This document shows positions 7,776 to 15,376 of a stretch of 20,499 nucleotides of DNA, one piece after another (position 1 is the first letter of the stretch; every line of letters begins with the position of its first letter). The notes beneath the pieces were generated by a model that was given only the letters and a program-made list of their open reading frames with translations, made no database searches and was not told where the DNA came from. Source of the DNA: Pseudomonadota bacterium (GTDB lineage Bacteria > Pseudomonadota > Gammaproteobacteria > Burkholderiales > Burkholderiaceae_B); contig JAEZBO010000055.1 of NCBI GenBank assembly GCA_023427085.1, positions 1 to 20,499 of the forward strand. The letters run 5' to 3'. The position numbers and the translations under genes are program-made.

Positions 7776-7795
7776 CCCGCGCGATCTGGCGCGGG
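7776..7795 (-). terminator. Hairpin between the LysR gene and acyP
   Basis: Arms CCCGCGC and GCGCGGG (7 bp, 6-nt loop) lie 55 nt after the LysR stop codon and 12 nt before the acyP start. There is no T run, so termination is uncertain; it could equally affect acyP translation. Confidence 0.3.
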
Positions 7796-7850
7796 GTCGT
7801 TGGTCAGTCCAGCCTGAACCCTAGCATGCAGGGCGGCGCGCCGGATTTTT

Positions 7851-8765
7851 CTACCAGTTACCGTCCTTGTCGCGCCGATGCGGCGCAAAGGCCTCGAGCA
7901 GGAAATCGACCAGGGCGCGGGTCTTGGCCGACAGATGGTTGCGGGTCGGAAACACCGCGTAGATGTCGGCCGGCGGCAGGTCCCAGCGCGGCAATACCGC
8001 CTGCAGCGTACCGGCGCGCAGCAGCGGCGCGATCTCCCATAACGAGCGCAGCAGGATGCCGTGGCCGTCGGTGGCCCAGTTGACCACGCACTCGCCATCG
8101 TTGGACGCCAGCGGACCCCGCACCTTGATGGTCTCGGCCACCGCGCCGGCCTTGAAATGCCAGGTGCCGAAGGTCTCGTCGCTTTCCTGGATGAACAGGC
8201 AGGCATGCTGGCCCAGCTCGCGTGGCGTGGCCGGCCGGCCGTGCCGGTCCAGATATGTCTGCGCGGCGCCCAGCACGCGGCGATTGTGCGCCAGCAGCCG
8301 GGCGGTCAGGCTCGAGTCCGGCAGCTCGCCGACGCGGATCTGCAGGTCGAATCCCTGCTGTATCAGGTCGACCGGCCGGTCGGTCAGCGTCAGCTGGACC
8401 TCGACCTCGGGATAGCGCCGGGCAAATTGCGACAGCACCGGCGAGACGTGCTTGCGGCCGAAACCCAGCGTGGCGACCACCCGCAACACGCCCTTGGGAA
8501 TCGCGCGCGATCCGGCCACCTTGCGTTCGAGCGCCTCGAGCTGCTCGAGCACCTGCGCGCCTTCGACCAGGTAGGTCTCGCCTTCGGGCGTCAGGCTGGC
8601 GCGCCGCGTGGTGCGTTGCATGAGCCGCACGCCAAGCCGGCGTTCGAGCGACAGCAGGCGCTTGCTGACCGCCGGCGGCGTGACGCCCAGCTGGCGGGCG
8701 GCCTCGCGCAGGTTGCCGTGCTTGGCGACGACTGAAAAGAAGGCGACGTCCGACAGCGCGTCCAT
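7851..8765 (-). CDS. LysR-family transcriptional regulator, divergent from the Bug-LeuC-LeuD operon
   Basis: 304 residues. The N-terminal winged helix-turn-helix is typical of LysR regulators: 'NLREAARQLGVTPPAVSKRL' then 'LERRLGVRLMQRTTRRASLT'. A periplasmic-binding-like effector domain fills residues about 90-295 ('GVLRVVATLGFGRKHVSPVL', 'FDLQIRVGELPDSSL'). The ATG at 8765 is preferred because GAGG (8772-8775) stands 6 nt before it; a TTG eight codons upstream also keeps the frame but has no site. It is head-to-head with the Bug receptor gene across about 100 bp, the standard arrangement for a LysR regulator controlling the neighbouring operon. It most likely senses the imported acid or its product. 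The subgroup looks DmlR/TtdR-like by eye, which is only suggestive. Confidence 0.92.
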   Translation of the reverse strand: MDALSDVAFFSVVAKHGNLREAARQLGVTPPAVSKRLLSLERRLGVRLMQRTTRRASLTPEGETYLVEGAQVLEQLEALERKVAGSRAIPKGVLRVVATLGFGRKHVSPVLSQFARRYPEVEVQLTLTDRPVDLIQQGFDLQIRVGELPDSSLTARLLAHNRRVLGAAQTYLDRHGRPATPRELGQHACLFIQESDETFGTWHFKAGAVAETIKVRGPLASNDGECVVNWATDGHGILLRSLWEIAPLLRAGTLQAVLPRWDLPPADIYAVFPTRNHLSAKTRALVDFLLEAFAPHRRDKDGNW

Positions 8766-8803
8766 TATTAACCTCACGGAACTAAACAACTGAATTAGAC
8801 GAA

Positions 8804-8819
8804 ATTATCGCGCTGCAAT
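8804..8819. promoter_or_regulatory. Possible LysR-type operator in the divergent gap
   Basis: ATT-N10-AAT lies in the AT-richer middle of the 98-bp gap between the LysR regulator and the Bug gene; a T-N11-A register can also be drawn through it. A weak plus-strand -10 (TAGTAT, 8827-8832) lies just downstream. Symmetry is short, so this is only a candidate. Confidence 0.25.
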
Positions 8820-8863
8820 TTAACTTTAGTATGCCTGCACAACGTAAAAACAGGAGACACCCG

Positions 8864-9820
8864 ATGCGCCGCACCTTGCTCTGCCTCTTTTCGACCCTGC
8901 TGGCCTGTACGGCCGCGACGGCCCAATATCCCGACCGTCCGGTCAAGCTGGTGGTGCCGTATGCGCCCGGCGGCAGCGCCGACATCGTCGCGCGCATGAT
9001 CAGCGACGAGTGGGGCAAGGCGCTCGGCCGGCCCATGGTGATCGAGAACAAGGCCGGCGCCGGCGGCAACATCGGCGTCGATTCGGTGGCCAAGTCTTCG
9101 GCCGACGGCTACACCATCGGCCTGCAGACCGTCTCGCTGGCGATCAACCCCGCGCTGGTGCCGAAGATGCCCTACGACACGCTCAAGGACCTGGCGCCGA
9201 TCGGCATGGTGGCGTCGTCGCAGCACGTGCTGGTGGTCAACAACGACGTCGCCGCCGCCAACGTCGCCGAGCTGGTCGCGCTGGCCAAGGACAAGCCGGG
9301 CGGCATGACCTACGCATCGGCCGGCCCCGGCAGCACCTTCCACATGGCGGCCGAACTGTTCAAGGCGGTCGGTGAGCTGGACATCGTGCACATTCCCTAT
9401 CGCGGCGGTGGCCCGGCGCTGATCGACACCATCAGCGGCCAGACCGAACTGTGCTTTCCGGTGCTGTCGGCCGCGCGGGGCCAGGTCGAGGGCGGCAAGG
9501 TCCGCGCGCTGGGCGTGACCGGTCCGAAACGATCGCCGCTGATGCCCGACGTGCCGACCATCGCCGAAGCCGGGCTGCCTGGATATTCCTTCGAGACGTG
9601 GTTCATGGTGTTCGCGCCCGCCGGCACGCCGCAACCCGTCATCGACAAGCTCAACGAGACCCTGGGCAAGGTGCTGACCGCGCGGAACGTCACCGAGCGC
9701 ATGTCGCGCGAAGGCTTCGAAGCGACGCCGGGCTCGCCGCAACAGGCTCGCGAGCGCCTGGTCGCCGAGATGCCCCAGTGGGAAAAACTCATCAAGGAAC
9801 GCGGCATCACCGTGCAGTGA
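8864..9820 (+). CDS. Bug/TctC-family periplasmic solute-binding receptor
   Basis: 318 residues from the ATG at 8864, chosen because AGGAG (8852-8856) lies 7 nt upstream and it gives a clean signal peptide cleaved after ATA (residue 20); an ATG at 8831 would add a charged extension. The mature protein opens with the family signature 'YPDRPVKLVVPYAPGGSADI', then 'KAGAGGNIGVDSVAKSSADG' and 'HIPYRGGGPALID'. Bug proteins are receptors for tripartite tricarboxylate transporters and bind di- or tricarboxylates, amino acids or related small acids in the periplasm. No TctA/TctB membrane subunits are in the window, so it must use a partner elsewhere, as is common for Burkholderiales. First gene of an operon with the LeuC/LeuD-type dehydratase, which suggests that the ligand is the dehydratase substrate. 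Confidence 0.93.
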   Translation: MRRTLLCLFSTLLACTAATAQYPDRPVKLVVPYAPGGSADIVARMISDEWGKALGRPMVIENKAGAGGNIGVDSVAKSSADGYTIGLQTVSLAINPALVPKMPYDTLKDLAPIGMVASSQHVLVVNNDVAAANVAELVALAKDKPGGMTYASAGPGSTFHMAAELFKAVGELDIVHIPYRGGGPALIDTISGQTELCFPVLSAARGQVEGGKVRALGVTGPKRSPLMPDVPTIAEAGLPGYSFETWFMVFAPAGTPQPVIDKLNETLGKVLTARNVTERMSREGFEATPGSPQQARERLVAEMPQWEKLIKERGITVQ

Positions 9821-9856
9821 TCCGCTTCCTTCCTTCACGTCTTTCTTTGGCTCACC

Positions 9857-11272
9857 ATGTCCGCCCGAACCCTCTATCGCAAGCTGGTCGACACGCACAC
9901 CGTGGCGACGCTGGACGAACAGAACATCCTGCTGTTCTGCGACCTGCACCTGATGAACGAGTACACCAGCCCGCAGGCCTTCGCCGGTCTTCATGAGCAG
10001 GGGCGTGGCGTGCCGATGCCGGGTCAGAACGTGGCGGTCGTCAGCCACATCATTCCGACCCACCCGGGCGCGACGCGGGTCATCGCCGACCCGGCCTCTG
10101 CGCTGCAGGCCAGCAACCTGAAGAAGAACTGCACGCAGTTCGGCATCCCGCTGTTCGACACCAACGATCCGCTGCAGGGCATCGAACACGTGGTCGCGCC
10201 CGAGCACGGCATGATCCGGCCGGGCATGGTGGTCATCTGCGGCGACAGCCACACCACCACCTACGGCGCGCTGGGGGCGCTGGGTTTTGGCATCGGCACC
10301 ACCGAGGTCGAGCACGTGCTGGCGACCCAGACGCTGGTCTACCGGGTGGCGCAGACCCTGCACATCCGCGCCGACGGCGCGCTGGCGCCGGGCGTGACCG
10401 CCAAGGATCTGGTGCTGGCCATCATCGGCGCGATCGGCGCGCAGGGCGCGCGCGGCTACGTGGTCGAGCTCAGCGGCGCCGCCGTCGATGCCCTGTCGAT
10501 CGAGGCGCGCTTCACGCTGTGCAACATGCTGGTCGAAGCCGGCGCGCGCGGCGCACTGATCGCCCCCGATCACAAGGCGATCGATTACGTGATGGCGCAT
10601 GCGCCGGATCTGCGTGACGCGCATCGCGATGCGGCCTTGCTGGCGTGGCAGGACCTGCGCAGCGACGCCGGGGCCGTGTTCGACGCCGAGTTCGTATTCG
10701 ATGCCGGCACGATCGCGCCGCACGTGACCTGGGGCACCAGCCCCGACCAGGTGATCCCGATCGACGGTCACGTGCCGCAACTGCGGGATCTGGCCGACGG
10801 CGCCGAGCGCGACAGCGCGGCGCGCGCGATGCAGTACACCGGCCTGGCGGCCGGCGCGGCGATCGCCGGCACGCCGGTGCAGCATGTCTTCATCGGCTCC
10901 TGTACCAATGGCCGTCTGGAGGACCTGCGCGCCGCCGCCGCGGTGGTGCGCGGCCGCCATGTCGCCGCCGGCGTGCGCGCGATGGTGGTGCCGGGCTCGG
11001 GCGCCGTCAAGGCAGCCGCCGAGGCCGAAGGGCTGGACCGGCTGTTCATCGAGGCCGGTTTCGAATGGCGCAATGCCGGCTGTTCGATGTGCCTGGCGAT
11101 GAACGACGACGTGCTCGAGGCCGGCGTGCGTTGCGCCTCGACCACCAACCGCAATTTCGAGGGCCGCCAGGGGCGCGGCGCGATCACCCATCTGATGAGT
11201 CCGGCCATGGCGGCGGCCGCCGCCCCCACCGGCCGCATCACCGACGTCCGCCAACTGGAGAGCCGTTCATGA
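9857..11272 (+). CDS. LeuC-like hydro-lyase large subunit (3-isopropylmalate dehydratase family), probably catabolic
   Basis: 471 residues, the normal LeuC length. The three [4Fe-4S] ligands are in place: Cys349 in 'GSCTNGR', Cys409 and Cys412 in 'GCSMCLAMN'. 'CGDSHTTTYGALGALGFGIG' and 'CASTTNRNFEGRQGRG' are also canonical. The motif usually reading DHN-x-(P/S)-T in isopropylmalate isomerases is here S63-H64-I-I-P-T, so the Asp and the Asn are replaced. The reaction class is dehydration/hydration of a hydroxy-acid by the two-subunit enzyme with the next gene. Its place behind a LysR regulator and a Bug receptor suggests an imported substrate such as a citramalate- or maleate-type acid; this is inference. 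The start is certain from homology ('TLYRKLVDTH'), yet no Shine-Dalgarno precedes it, only a pyrimidine-rich stretch. The stop overlaps the next start (ATGA). Confidence 0.9.
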   Translation: MSARTLYRKLVDTHTVATLDEQNILLFCDLHLMNEYTSPQAFAGLHEQGRGVPMPGQNVAVVSHIIPTHPGATRVIADPASALQASNLKKNCTQFGIPLFDTNDPLQGIEHVVAPEHGMIRPGMVVICGDSHTTTYGALGALGFGIGTTEVEHVLATQTLVYRVAQTLHIRADGALAPGVTAKDLVLAIIGAIGAQGARGYVVELSGAAVDALSIEARFTLCNMLVEAGARGALIAPDHKAIDYVMAHAPDLRDAHRDAALLAWQDLRSDAGAVFDAEFVFDAGTIAPHVTWGTSPDQVIPIDGHVPQLRDLADGAERDSAARAMQYTGLAAGAAIAGTPVQHVFIGSCTNGRLEDLRAAAAVVRGRHVAAGVRAMVVPGSGAVKAAAEAEGLDRLFIEAGFEWRNAGCSMCLAMNDDVLEAGVRCASTTNRNFEGRQGRGAITHLMSPAMAAAAAPTGRITDVRQLESRS

Positions 11273-11910
11273 GCGCCACGCTGATCGAAGGGCGCAGCGC
11301 CGCGCTGCGCATCGAGAATCTCGACACCGACCAGATCATGCCCAAGCAGTTCCTGCGCGGCATCGACAAGTCGGGCCTGGCGCAAGGGCTGTTCTACGAC
11401 CTGCGCCACGACGCGGCGGGCCGGCCGCGCGCGGACTTCGTGCTGAACCAGCCCGCCAGCCAGGGCGCGTCGATCCTGATCGGCGGCTCGAACTTCGGTT
11501 GCGGCTCGAGCCGCGAGCACGCGGTCTGGGGCCTGTTGCAAGCCGGCATCCAGGCGGTGGTCGCGCCGAGCTTCGCGGAGATCTTCTTTTCCAATGCGAT
11601 GAACAACCGCCTGCTGCTGGTGAGCCTGCCGGCCGCGCAGATCGCCCGGCTGATGGACGATGCCGACGATCCGGCGCGCAACCGGCTGCGCATCGACGTG
11701 GCGCGCCAGACCTTGTCCGGCCCGGGAGTGCAGGCGGATTTTGCGCTGCTGCCGCGGCATCGGCGCATGTTCCTGGAAGGGCTGGACAACATCGGCCTGT
11801 CGTTGACCTACCGGGAGCAGATCGACCGCCACGCCGCCGCGCACTGGGCGCGCCAGCCCTGGCTCAAGGACGTCGCGGCGCGCACGCGCCAACGGCTGTC
11901 TGGCGCCTAG
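11269..11910 (+). CDS. LeuD-like hydro-lyase small subunit
   Basis: 213 residues. 'ENLDTDQIMPKQFLRGID' (residues 16-33) and 'GSNFGCGSSREHAVWGL' (residues 73-89) are the LeuD swivel-domain signatures; the Ser-Ser-Arg-Glu-His segment contributes to the active site of the heterodimer. The ATG overlaps the LeuC-like stop codon by 4 bp (ATGA), giving translational coupling and 1:1 subunit supply. The C-terminus is about ten residues longer than E. coli LeuD and basic. Partner of the preceding large subunit; see that entry for the argument that the pair is catabolic and not part of leucine synthesis. No leuB or leuA is adjacent. Confidence 0.9.
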   Translation: MSATLIEGRSAALRIENLDTDQIMPKQFLRGIDKSGLAQGLFYDLRHDAAGRPRADFVLNQPASQGASILIGGSNFGCGSSREHAVWGLLQAGIQAVVAPSFAEIFFSNAMNNRLLLVSLPAAQIARLMDDADDPARNRLRIDVARQTLSGPGVQADFALLPRHRRMFLEGLDNIGLSLTYREQIDRHAAAHWARQPWLKDVAARTRQRLSGA

Positions 11911-11923
11911 CGGTCGCGTCCGA

Positions 11924-11950
11924 ACGCGGCGTGGCCGGCGGGCGCCGCGT
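11924..11950. terminator. Hairpin between converging LeuD-like and Lrp genes
   Basis: Arms ACGCGGCG and CGCCGCGT pair perfectly (8 bp) around an 11-nt loop, in the 49-bp gap between two stop codons. No T run on either strand; possible bidirectional terminator. Confidence 0.35.
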
Positions 11951-11959
11951 GCACGTTCA

Positions 11960-12442
11960 TCAGGCCGGGCCGCTCTCGAGCGGCAGCGCGGTGCTGTACT
12001 TGACCTGCTTGAGCGCGAAGCTCGAGCGGATGTTGGCGACGCCCGGGATGCGCGTCAGCTCGTCGACCACCAGGCTTTCGAGCGCCTGCATGTCGGGCAC
12101 CACCACGCGCACCAGGTAGTCGGAGTCGCCGGTCATCAGGTAGCACTCCATCACGTTGGGCAGCGCCCGGATGGCGCGCTCGAAGGTGTCGAGCGATTCC
12201 TTGACCTGCTTGTCCAGCGAGATCTGGATGAACACGTTGACGTTCATGCCGATGCGCTGCGGATTGAGCAGCGTGACGTGGCGGTCGATCACGCCGCGGC
12301 TCTCGAGCGCCTTGACGCGCGCCAGGCAGGGCGACGGCGACAGGTGCACGCGCGCCGCCAGCTCAACATTGGACAGGCGTCCATCGTGCTGCAACGCTTG
12401 CAGGATGCGCCGGTCGATCTCGTCCAAGGCTTGCCTGGCCAT
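11960..12442 (-). CDS. Lrp/AsnC-family transcriptional regulator
   Basis: 160 residues from the ATG at 12442, fixed by AGGAG (12449-12453) 6 nt upstream; a longer in-frame extension exists but has no ribosome site. The helix-turn-helix spans residues about 8-55 ('LDEIDRRILQALQHDGRLSN', 'ELAARVHLSPSPCLARVKAL'), followed by the RAM effector-binding domain (residues 65-145, including 'VMECYLMTGDSDYLVRVVVP'). Members sense amino acids or related compounds and often control a divergent gene. The divergent neighbour is an AceE-like 2-oxoacid dehydrogenase E1, recalling the mdeR regulator beside mdeB in Pseudomonas putida methionine catabolism. An AT-rich palindrome over its own promoter suggests autoregulation. 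Confidence 0.92.
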   Translation of the reverse strand: MARQALDEIDRRILQALQHDGRLSNVELAARVHLSPSPCLARVKALESRGVIDRHVTLLNPQRIGMNVNVFIQISLDKQVKESLDTFERAIRALPNVMECYLMTGDSDYLVRVVVPDMQALESLVVDELTRIPGVANIRSSFALKQVKYSTALPLESGPA

Positions 12443-12476
12443 GTCTGTCTCCTGCCGTGTTGGCGGTGTTTTTGCC

Positions 12477-12505
12477 ATTTTGCAAAATATCCTGCTGCAG
12501 GACAA
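12477..12505 (-). promoter_or_regulatory. Promoter of the Lrp gene with an overlapping palindromic operator
   Basis: On the minus strand TTGTCC (-35, 12500-12505) and CAAAAT (-10, 12477-12482) are 17 bp apart. The -10 is half of a perfect 12-bp palindrome, ATTTTGCAAAAT (12477-12488), and a second dyad TCCTG-N3-CAGGA (12490-12502) overlaps the -35. An AT-rich palindrome here suits an Lrp-type operator that represses its own gene and controls the divergent E1. Confidence 0.4.
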
Positions 12506-12581
12506 ACAAAAACTTATGTTTCATGCTGCGTCGAGCGGTATCGCCTGCGACAAACGACAGCACATGCCAGCAGGGGCTGCC

Positions 12582-12587
12582 TAGAAT
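12582..12587 (+). promoter_or_regulatory. Possible -10 element of the AceE-like gene
   Basis: TAGAAT matches TATAAT at five of six positions and lies about 110 nt before the start codon. No convincing -35 is found at 16-18 bp, which would fit an activator-dependent promoter served by the divergent Lrp regulator. Confidence 0.3.
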
Positions 12588-12644
12588 GGGCTGGTGCGCA
12601 CCGCGATCCCGGCCCCACAGGCCGGCGTCGCCGGCGCTACCCCA

Positions 12645-12673
12645 CGGTGGGCCGGGCACTCCGCCCGGCACCG
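12645..12673 (+). other. Hairpin in the leader of the AceE-like gene
   Basis: GCCGGGC and GCCCGGC (7 bp, 5-nt loop) are extended by CGGT/ACCG past a 2-nt bulge. It ends 21 nt before the start codon, where only a weak ribosome site (AGG at 12681-12683) is present. A smaller dyad, GCCGGCG-T-CGCCGGC, lies at 12621-12635. Could influence translation; could also be chance in GC-rich DNA. Confidence 0.3.
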
Positions 12674-12694
12674 GCGATCCAGGCTCAGCCCATC

Positions 12695-15373
12695 ATGACA
12701 ACTCAAACCGCCCCCGAGACATCCACCGCGCCCGCCCACGAGCGTGACGCCGACCCGCAGGAAACCGCCGAATGGCTGGAGGCGCTTGAGGGCGTCGTGC
12801 GCGAAGAAGGCGAAGCGCGCGCGCTGTACCTGCTGCACCAGCTGGCCGAGCACGGCAGCTACCTGGGCCTGGGCAACCACCCGCACCCGTGGTCGGCCTA
12901 CCAGAACACCATCCGCGTCGATCGCCAGGGCTCGTATCCGGGCAAGCTCGACATCGAAGAGCGGCTCACCTCGATCATGCGCTGGAACGCGCTGGCCATG
13001 GTGGTGCGCGCCAACAAAGCCTATGGCGAACTGGGCGGCCACGTCGCCAGCTACGCGTCGGCGGCCGAGATCTTCGAGGTCGGCTTCAATCACTTCTTTC
13101 GCGCCGACAGCGGCGAAGGCCGTGGCGACCTGGTGTTCTTCCAGCCGCATTCGGCGCCGGGCGTGTATTCGCGCGCCTATCTCGAGGGCCGGCTGAGCGA
13201 ATCGCAACTGAAGAACTACCGCCAGGAAGTCGGCGGCGACGGGCTCTGTTCGTACCCGCATCCGTGGCTGATGCCCGACTTCTGGCAGTTTCCGACCGGT
13301 TCGATGGGCATCGGCCCGATCAACGCGATCTACCATGCGCGCTTCATGCGTTACCTCGCGCATCGCGGCATCGCGCAGACCGCCAGCCGCCGCGTCTGGG
13401 GCGTGTTCGGCGATGGCGAGATGGACGAGCCCGAATCGCTGGCCGGCCTGTCGCTGGCCGCGCGCGAAAAGCTCGACAACGTCACCTTCATCATCAACTG
13501 CAATCTGCAGCGTCTGGACGGCCCGGTGCGCGGCAACGGCCAGATCATCCAGGAGCTCGAGTCGACCTTCGCCGGCGCGGGCTGGAACGTCATCAAGGTG
13601 ATCTGGGGCTCGGACTGGGATGCGCTGTTCGCGCGCGACACCCATCACGCGCTGCTGCGCCAGTTCGCCGCGACCGTCGACGGCCAGTACCAGACGCTGG
13701 GCGCCAACGACGGCGCCTACAACCACGAACACTTCTTCTCGCTCGATCCCGAGCTGCGCGAGCTGGTCGCGCACATGTCGCCCGAAGAGATCAACGCGCT
13801 CAAGCGCGGCGGCCACGATTTCCGCAAGCTGTACGCGGCGATGCGCGCGGCGCGCGAGCACAAGGGCCAGCCCACCGTGATCCTGGCCAAGACCAAGAAG
13901 GGTTATGGCATGGGCGGCGCGGGCGAATCGCGCATGACCTCGCACCAGCAAAAGAAGCTCGACGTCGAGGCGCTGATGGCATTTCGCGACCGCTTCAAGC
14001 TGCCGCTCAGCGATGACGACGTCACGCAGATGCGCTTCTACAAGCCGGCCGAGGACAGCGTCGAGATGAAGTACCTGCACGAGCGCCGTGCGGCCTTGGG
14101 CGGCTACCTGCCGCAACGGCGCACGCTGTGCGAGCCGCTGCCGGTGCCGCCGGTGGACGAGCACGCGCGCTTCGCGCTGCAGGCCGAGGGCAAGGAGATG
14201 TCCACCACCATGGCGGTGGTGCGGCAGTTCAGCAACCTGCTGAAGGCGCCGGCGCTGGGCCCGCGCATCGTGCCCATCGTGGCCGACGAGGCGCGCACCT
14301 TCGGCATGGCCAACCTGTTCCGGCAGGTCGGCATCTATTCGCCCGACGGCCAGCTCTACGAGCCCGAGGACGCCGGCTCGATGCTGTACTACAAGGAGTC
14401 GCGCGACGGCCAGCTGCTCGAAGAGGGCATCACCGAGGCCGGCGCGCTGTCCTCGTGGGTGGCCGCGGCGACCTCGTACAGCGTGCACGGCGTGACCATG
14501 CTGCCGTTCTACATCTACTACTCGATGTTCGGCTTCCAGCGCGTCGGCGACCTGATCTGGGCCGCCGCCGACCAGCGCGCGCGCGGCTTCCTGATCGGCG
14601 CGACGGCGGGCCGCACCACGCTGGGCGGCGAGGGACTGCAGCATCAGGACGGCTCGAGCCACGTGGTCGCGGCGACCATCCCCAACTGCCGCGCCTACGA
14701 TCCGGCCTTCGCCGGCGAGGCCGCCGTGATCGTCGACCACGGCGCGCGCGAGATGGTGCAGAACCAGCAGGACGTCTTCTACTACCTGACGGTGACCAAC
14801 GAGAACTACGCGCAGCCGTCGATCCCGGCCGATGCGCACGATGGCATCATCCGCGGCATGTACCGCTACGCGACGCACGGCGACGGCCAGGCGGCGCTGC
14901 GGCTGATGGGCTCGGGCGCGATCCTGCGCGAGGTGATCGCGGCGGCGCAGCTGCTGTGGGACGACTGGCAGGTCAGCAGCGAAACCTGGAGCGTCACCAG
15001 CTTCAGCGAGCTGGCGCGCGATGCGCGTGAGGCCGAGCGCCGGCAGATGCTGGGCGACCCGACGCAAAGCTATCTGGATCAATGCCTGCCCGACACGCTG
15101 CCGGTGGTGGCCGCGACCGACTACGTGCGCGCCTATCCGCAGCTGATCGCTTCGTACCTGCGTGGCCGCTACACGGTGCTGGGCACCGACGGCTTCGGCC
15201 GCAGCGATACGCGCCCGGCGCTGCGCGGCTTCTTCGAGGTCGACCGCCGCTGGGTCGTGCTGGCCGCCCTGCATGCGCTGGTGCGCGAGGGCAAGCAAGA
15301 GGCCACGGTGCTGGCGCAAGCCATGCAAAAATACGGCATCGATCCTTCTGGCGCGGCTCCGTGGTCGCGATGA
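12695..15373 (+). CDS. AceE-like 2-oxoacid dehydrogenase E1, homodimeric type (pyruvate or 2-oxobutyrate; MdeB-like)
   Basis: 892 residues, close to E. coli AceE (887) and collinear with it. The thiamine diphosphate motif begins 'GDGEMDEPESLAG' at residue 239 and ends near 'NCNLQRLDGPV'. 'KTKKGYGMGGAGES' and 'TAGRTTLGGEGLQHQDGSSH' are also characteristic. The enzyme decarboxylates a 2-oxoacid and passes the acyl group to a lipoyl E2. No aceF or lpd follows, so this is not the main pyruvate dehydrogenase operon; E2 and E3 must come from elsewhere. The divergent Lrp regulator is the arrangement known for mdeB of P. putida, an E1 homologue assigned to 2-oxobutyrate from methionine breakdown, which suggests but does not prove that substrate. 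No methionine gamma-lyase is in view. A deoxyribosyltransferase gene starts 3 nt after the stop. Confidence 0.9.
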   Translation: MTTQTAPETSTAPAHERDADPQETAEWLEALEGVVREEGEARALYLLHQLAEHGSYLGLGNHPHPWSAYQNTIRVDRQGSYPGKLDIEERLTSIMRWNALAMVVRANKAYGELGGHVASYASAAEIFEVGFNHFFRADSGEGRGDLVFFQPHSAPGVYSRAYLEGRLSESQLKNYRQEVGGDGLCSYPHPWLMPDFWQFPTGSMGIGPINAIYHARFMRYLAHRGIAQTASRRVWGVFGDGEMDEPESLAGLSLAAREKLDNVTFIINCNLQRLDGPVRGNGQIIQELESTFAGAGWNVIKVIWGSDWDALFARDTHHALLRQFAATVDGQYQTLGANDGAYNHEHFFSLDPELRELVAHMSPEEINALKRGGHDFRKLYAAMRAAREHKGQPTVILAKTKKGYGMGGAGESRMTSHQQKKLDVEALMAFRDRFKLPLSDDDVTQMRFYKPAEDSVEMKYLHERRAALGGYLPQRRTLCEPLPVPPVDEHARFALQAEGKEMSTTMAVVRQFSNLLKAPALGPRIVPIVADEARTFGMANLFRQVGIYSPDGQLYEPEDAGSMLYYKESRDGQLLEEGITEAGALSSWVAAATSYSVHGVTMLPFYIYYSMFGFQRVGDLIWAAADQRARGFLIGATAGRTTLGGEGLQHQDGSSHVVAATIPNCRAYDPAFAGEAAVIVDHGAREMVQNQQDVFYYLTVTNENYAQPSIPADAHDGIIRGMYRYATHGDGQAALRLMGSGAILREVIAAAQLLWDDWQVSSETWSVTSFSELARDAREAERRQMLGDPTQSYLDQCLPDTLPVVAATDYVRAYPQLIASYLRGRYTVLGTDGFGRSDTRPALRGFFEVDRRWVVLAALHALVREGKQEATVLAQAMQKYGIDPSGAAPWSR

Positions 15374-15376
15374 TCC

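Noticed and set aside
7834..7850. CGGCGCGCCG followed by GATTTTT, resembling a plus-strand terminator
   Set aside because: The palindrome has no loop bases, and no plus-strand gene lies upstream; both flanking genes are on the minus strand.
8766..8789. TTG start eight codons upstream for the first LysR protein
   Set aside because: The ATG at 8765 has a GAGG 6 nt before it and gives the usual LysR N-terminus.
8831..8863. ATG at 8831 as the start of the first Bug receptor
   Set aside because: It would put eleven mostly charged residues before the signal peptide, and the ribosome site AGGAG lies downstream of it, correctly spaced for the ATG at 8864.
9857..11910. Naming the dehydratase genes leuC and leuD outright
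   Set aside because: The active-site substitution and the receptor/regulator context argue against leucine synthesis; family membership is certain but the physiological symbol is not.
12278..12694. Upstream in-frame extension of the E1 gene
   Set aside because: The extension overlaps the Lrp gene and its promoter and has no family similarity; the ATG at 12695 gives the expected AceE length.
12695..15373. Calling the E1 gene the housekeeping aceE
   Set aside because: It lacks adjacent E2 and E3 genes and is paired with an Lrp regulator, so the symbol is withheld; substrate remains open.
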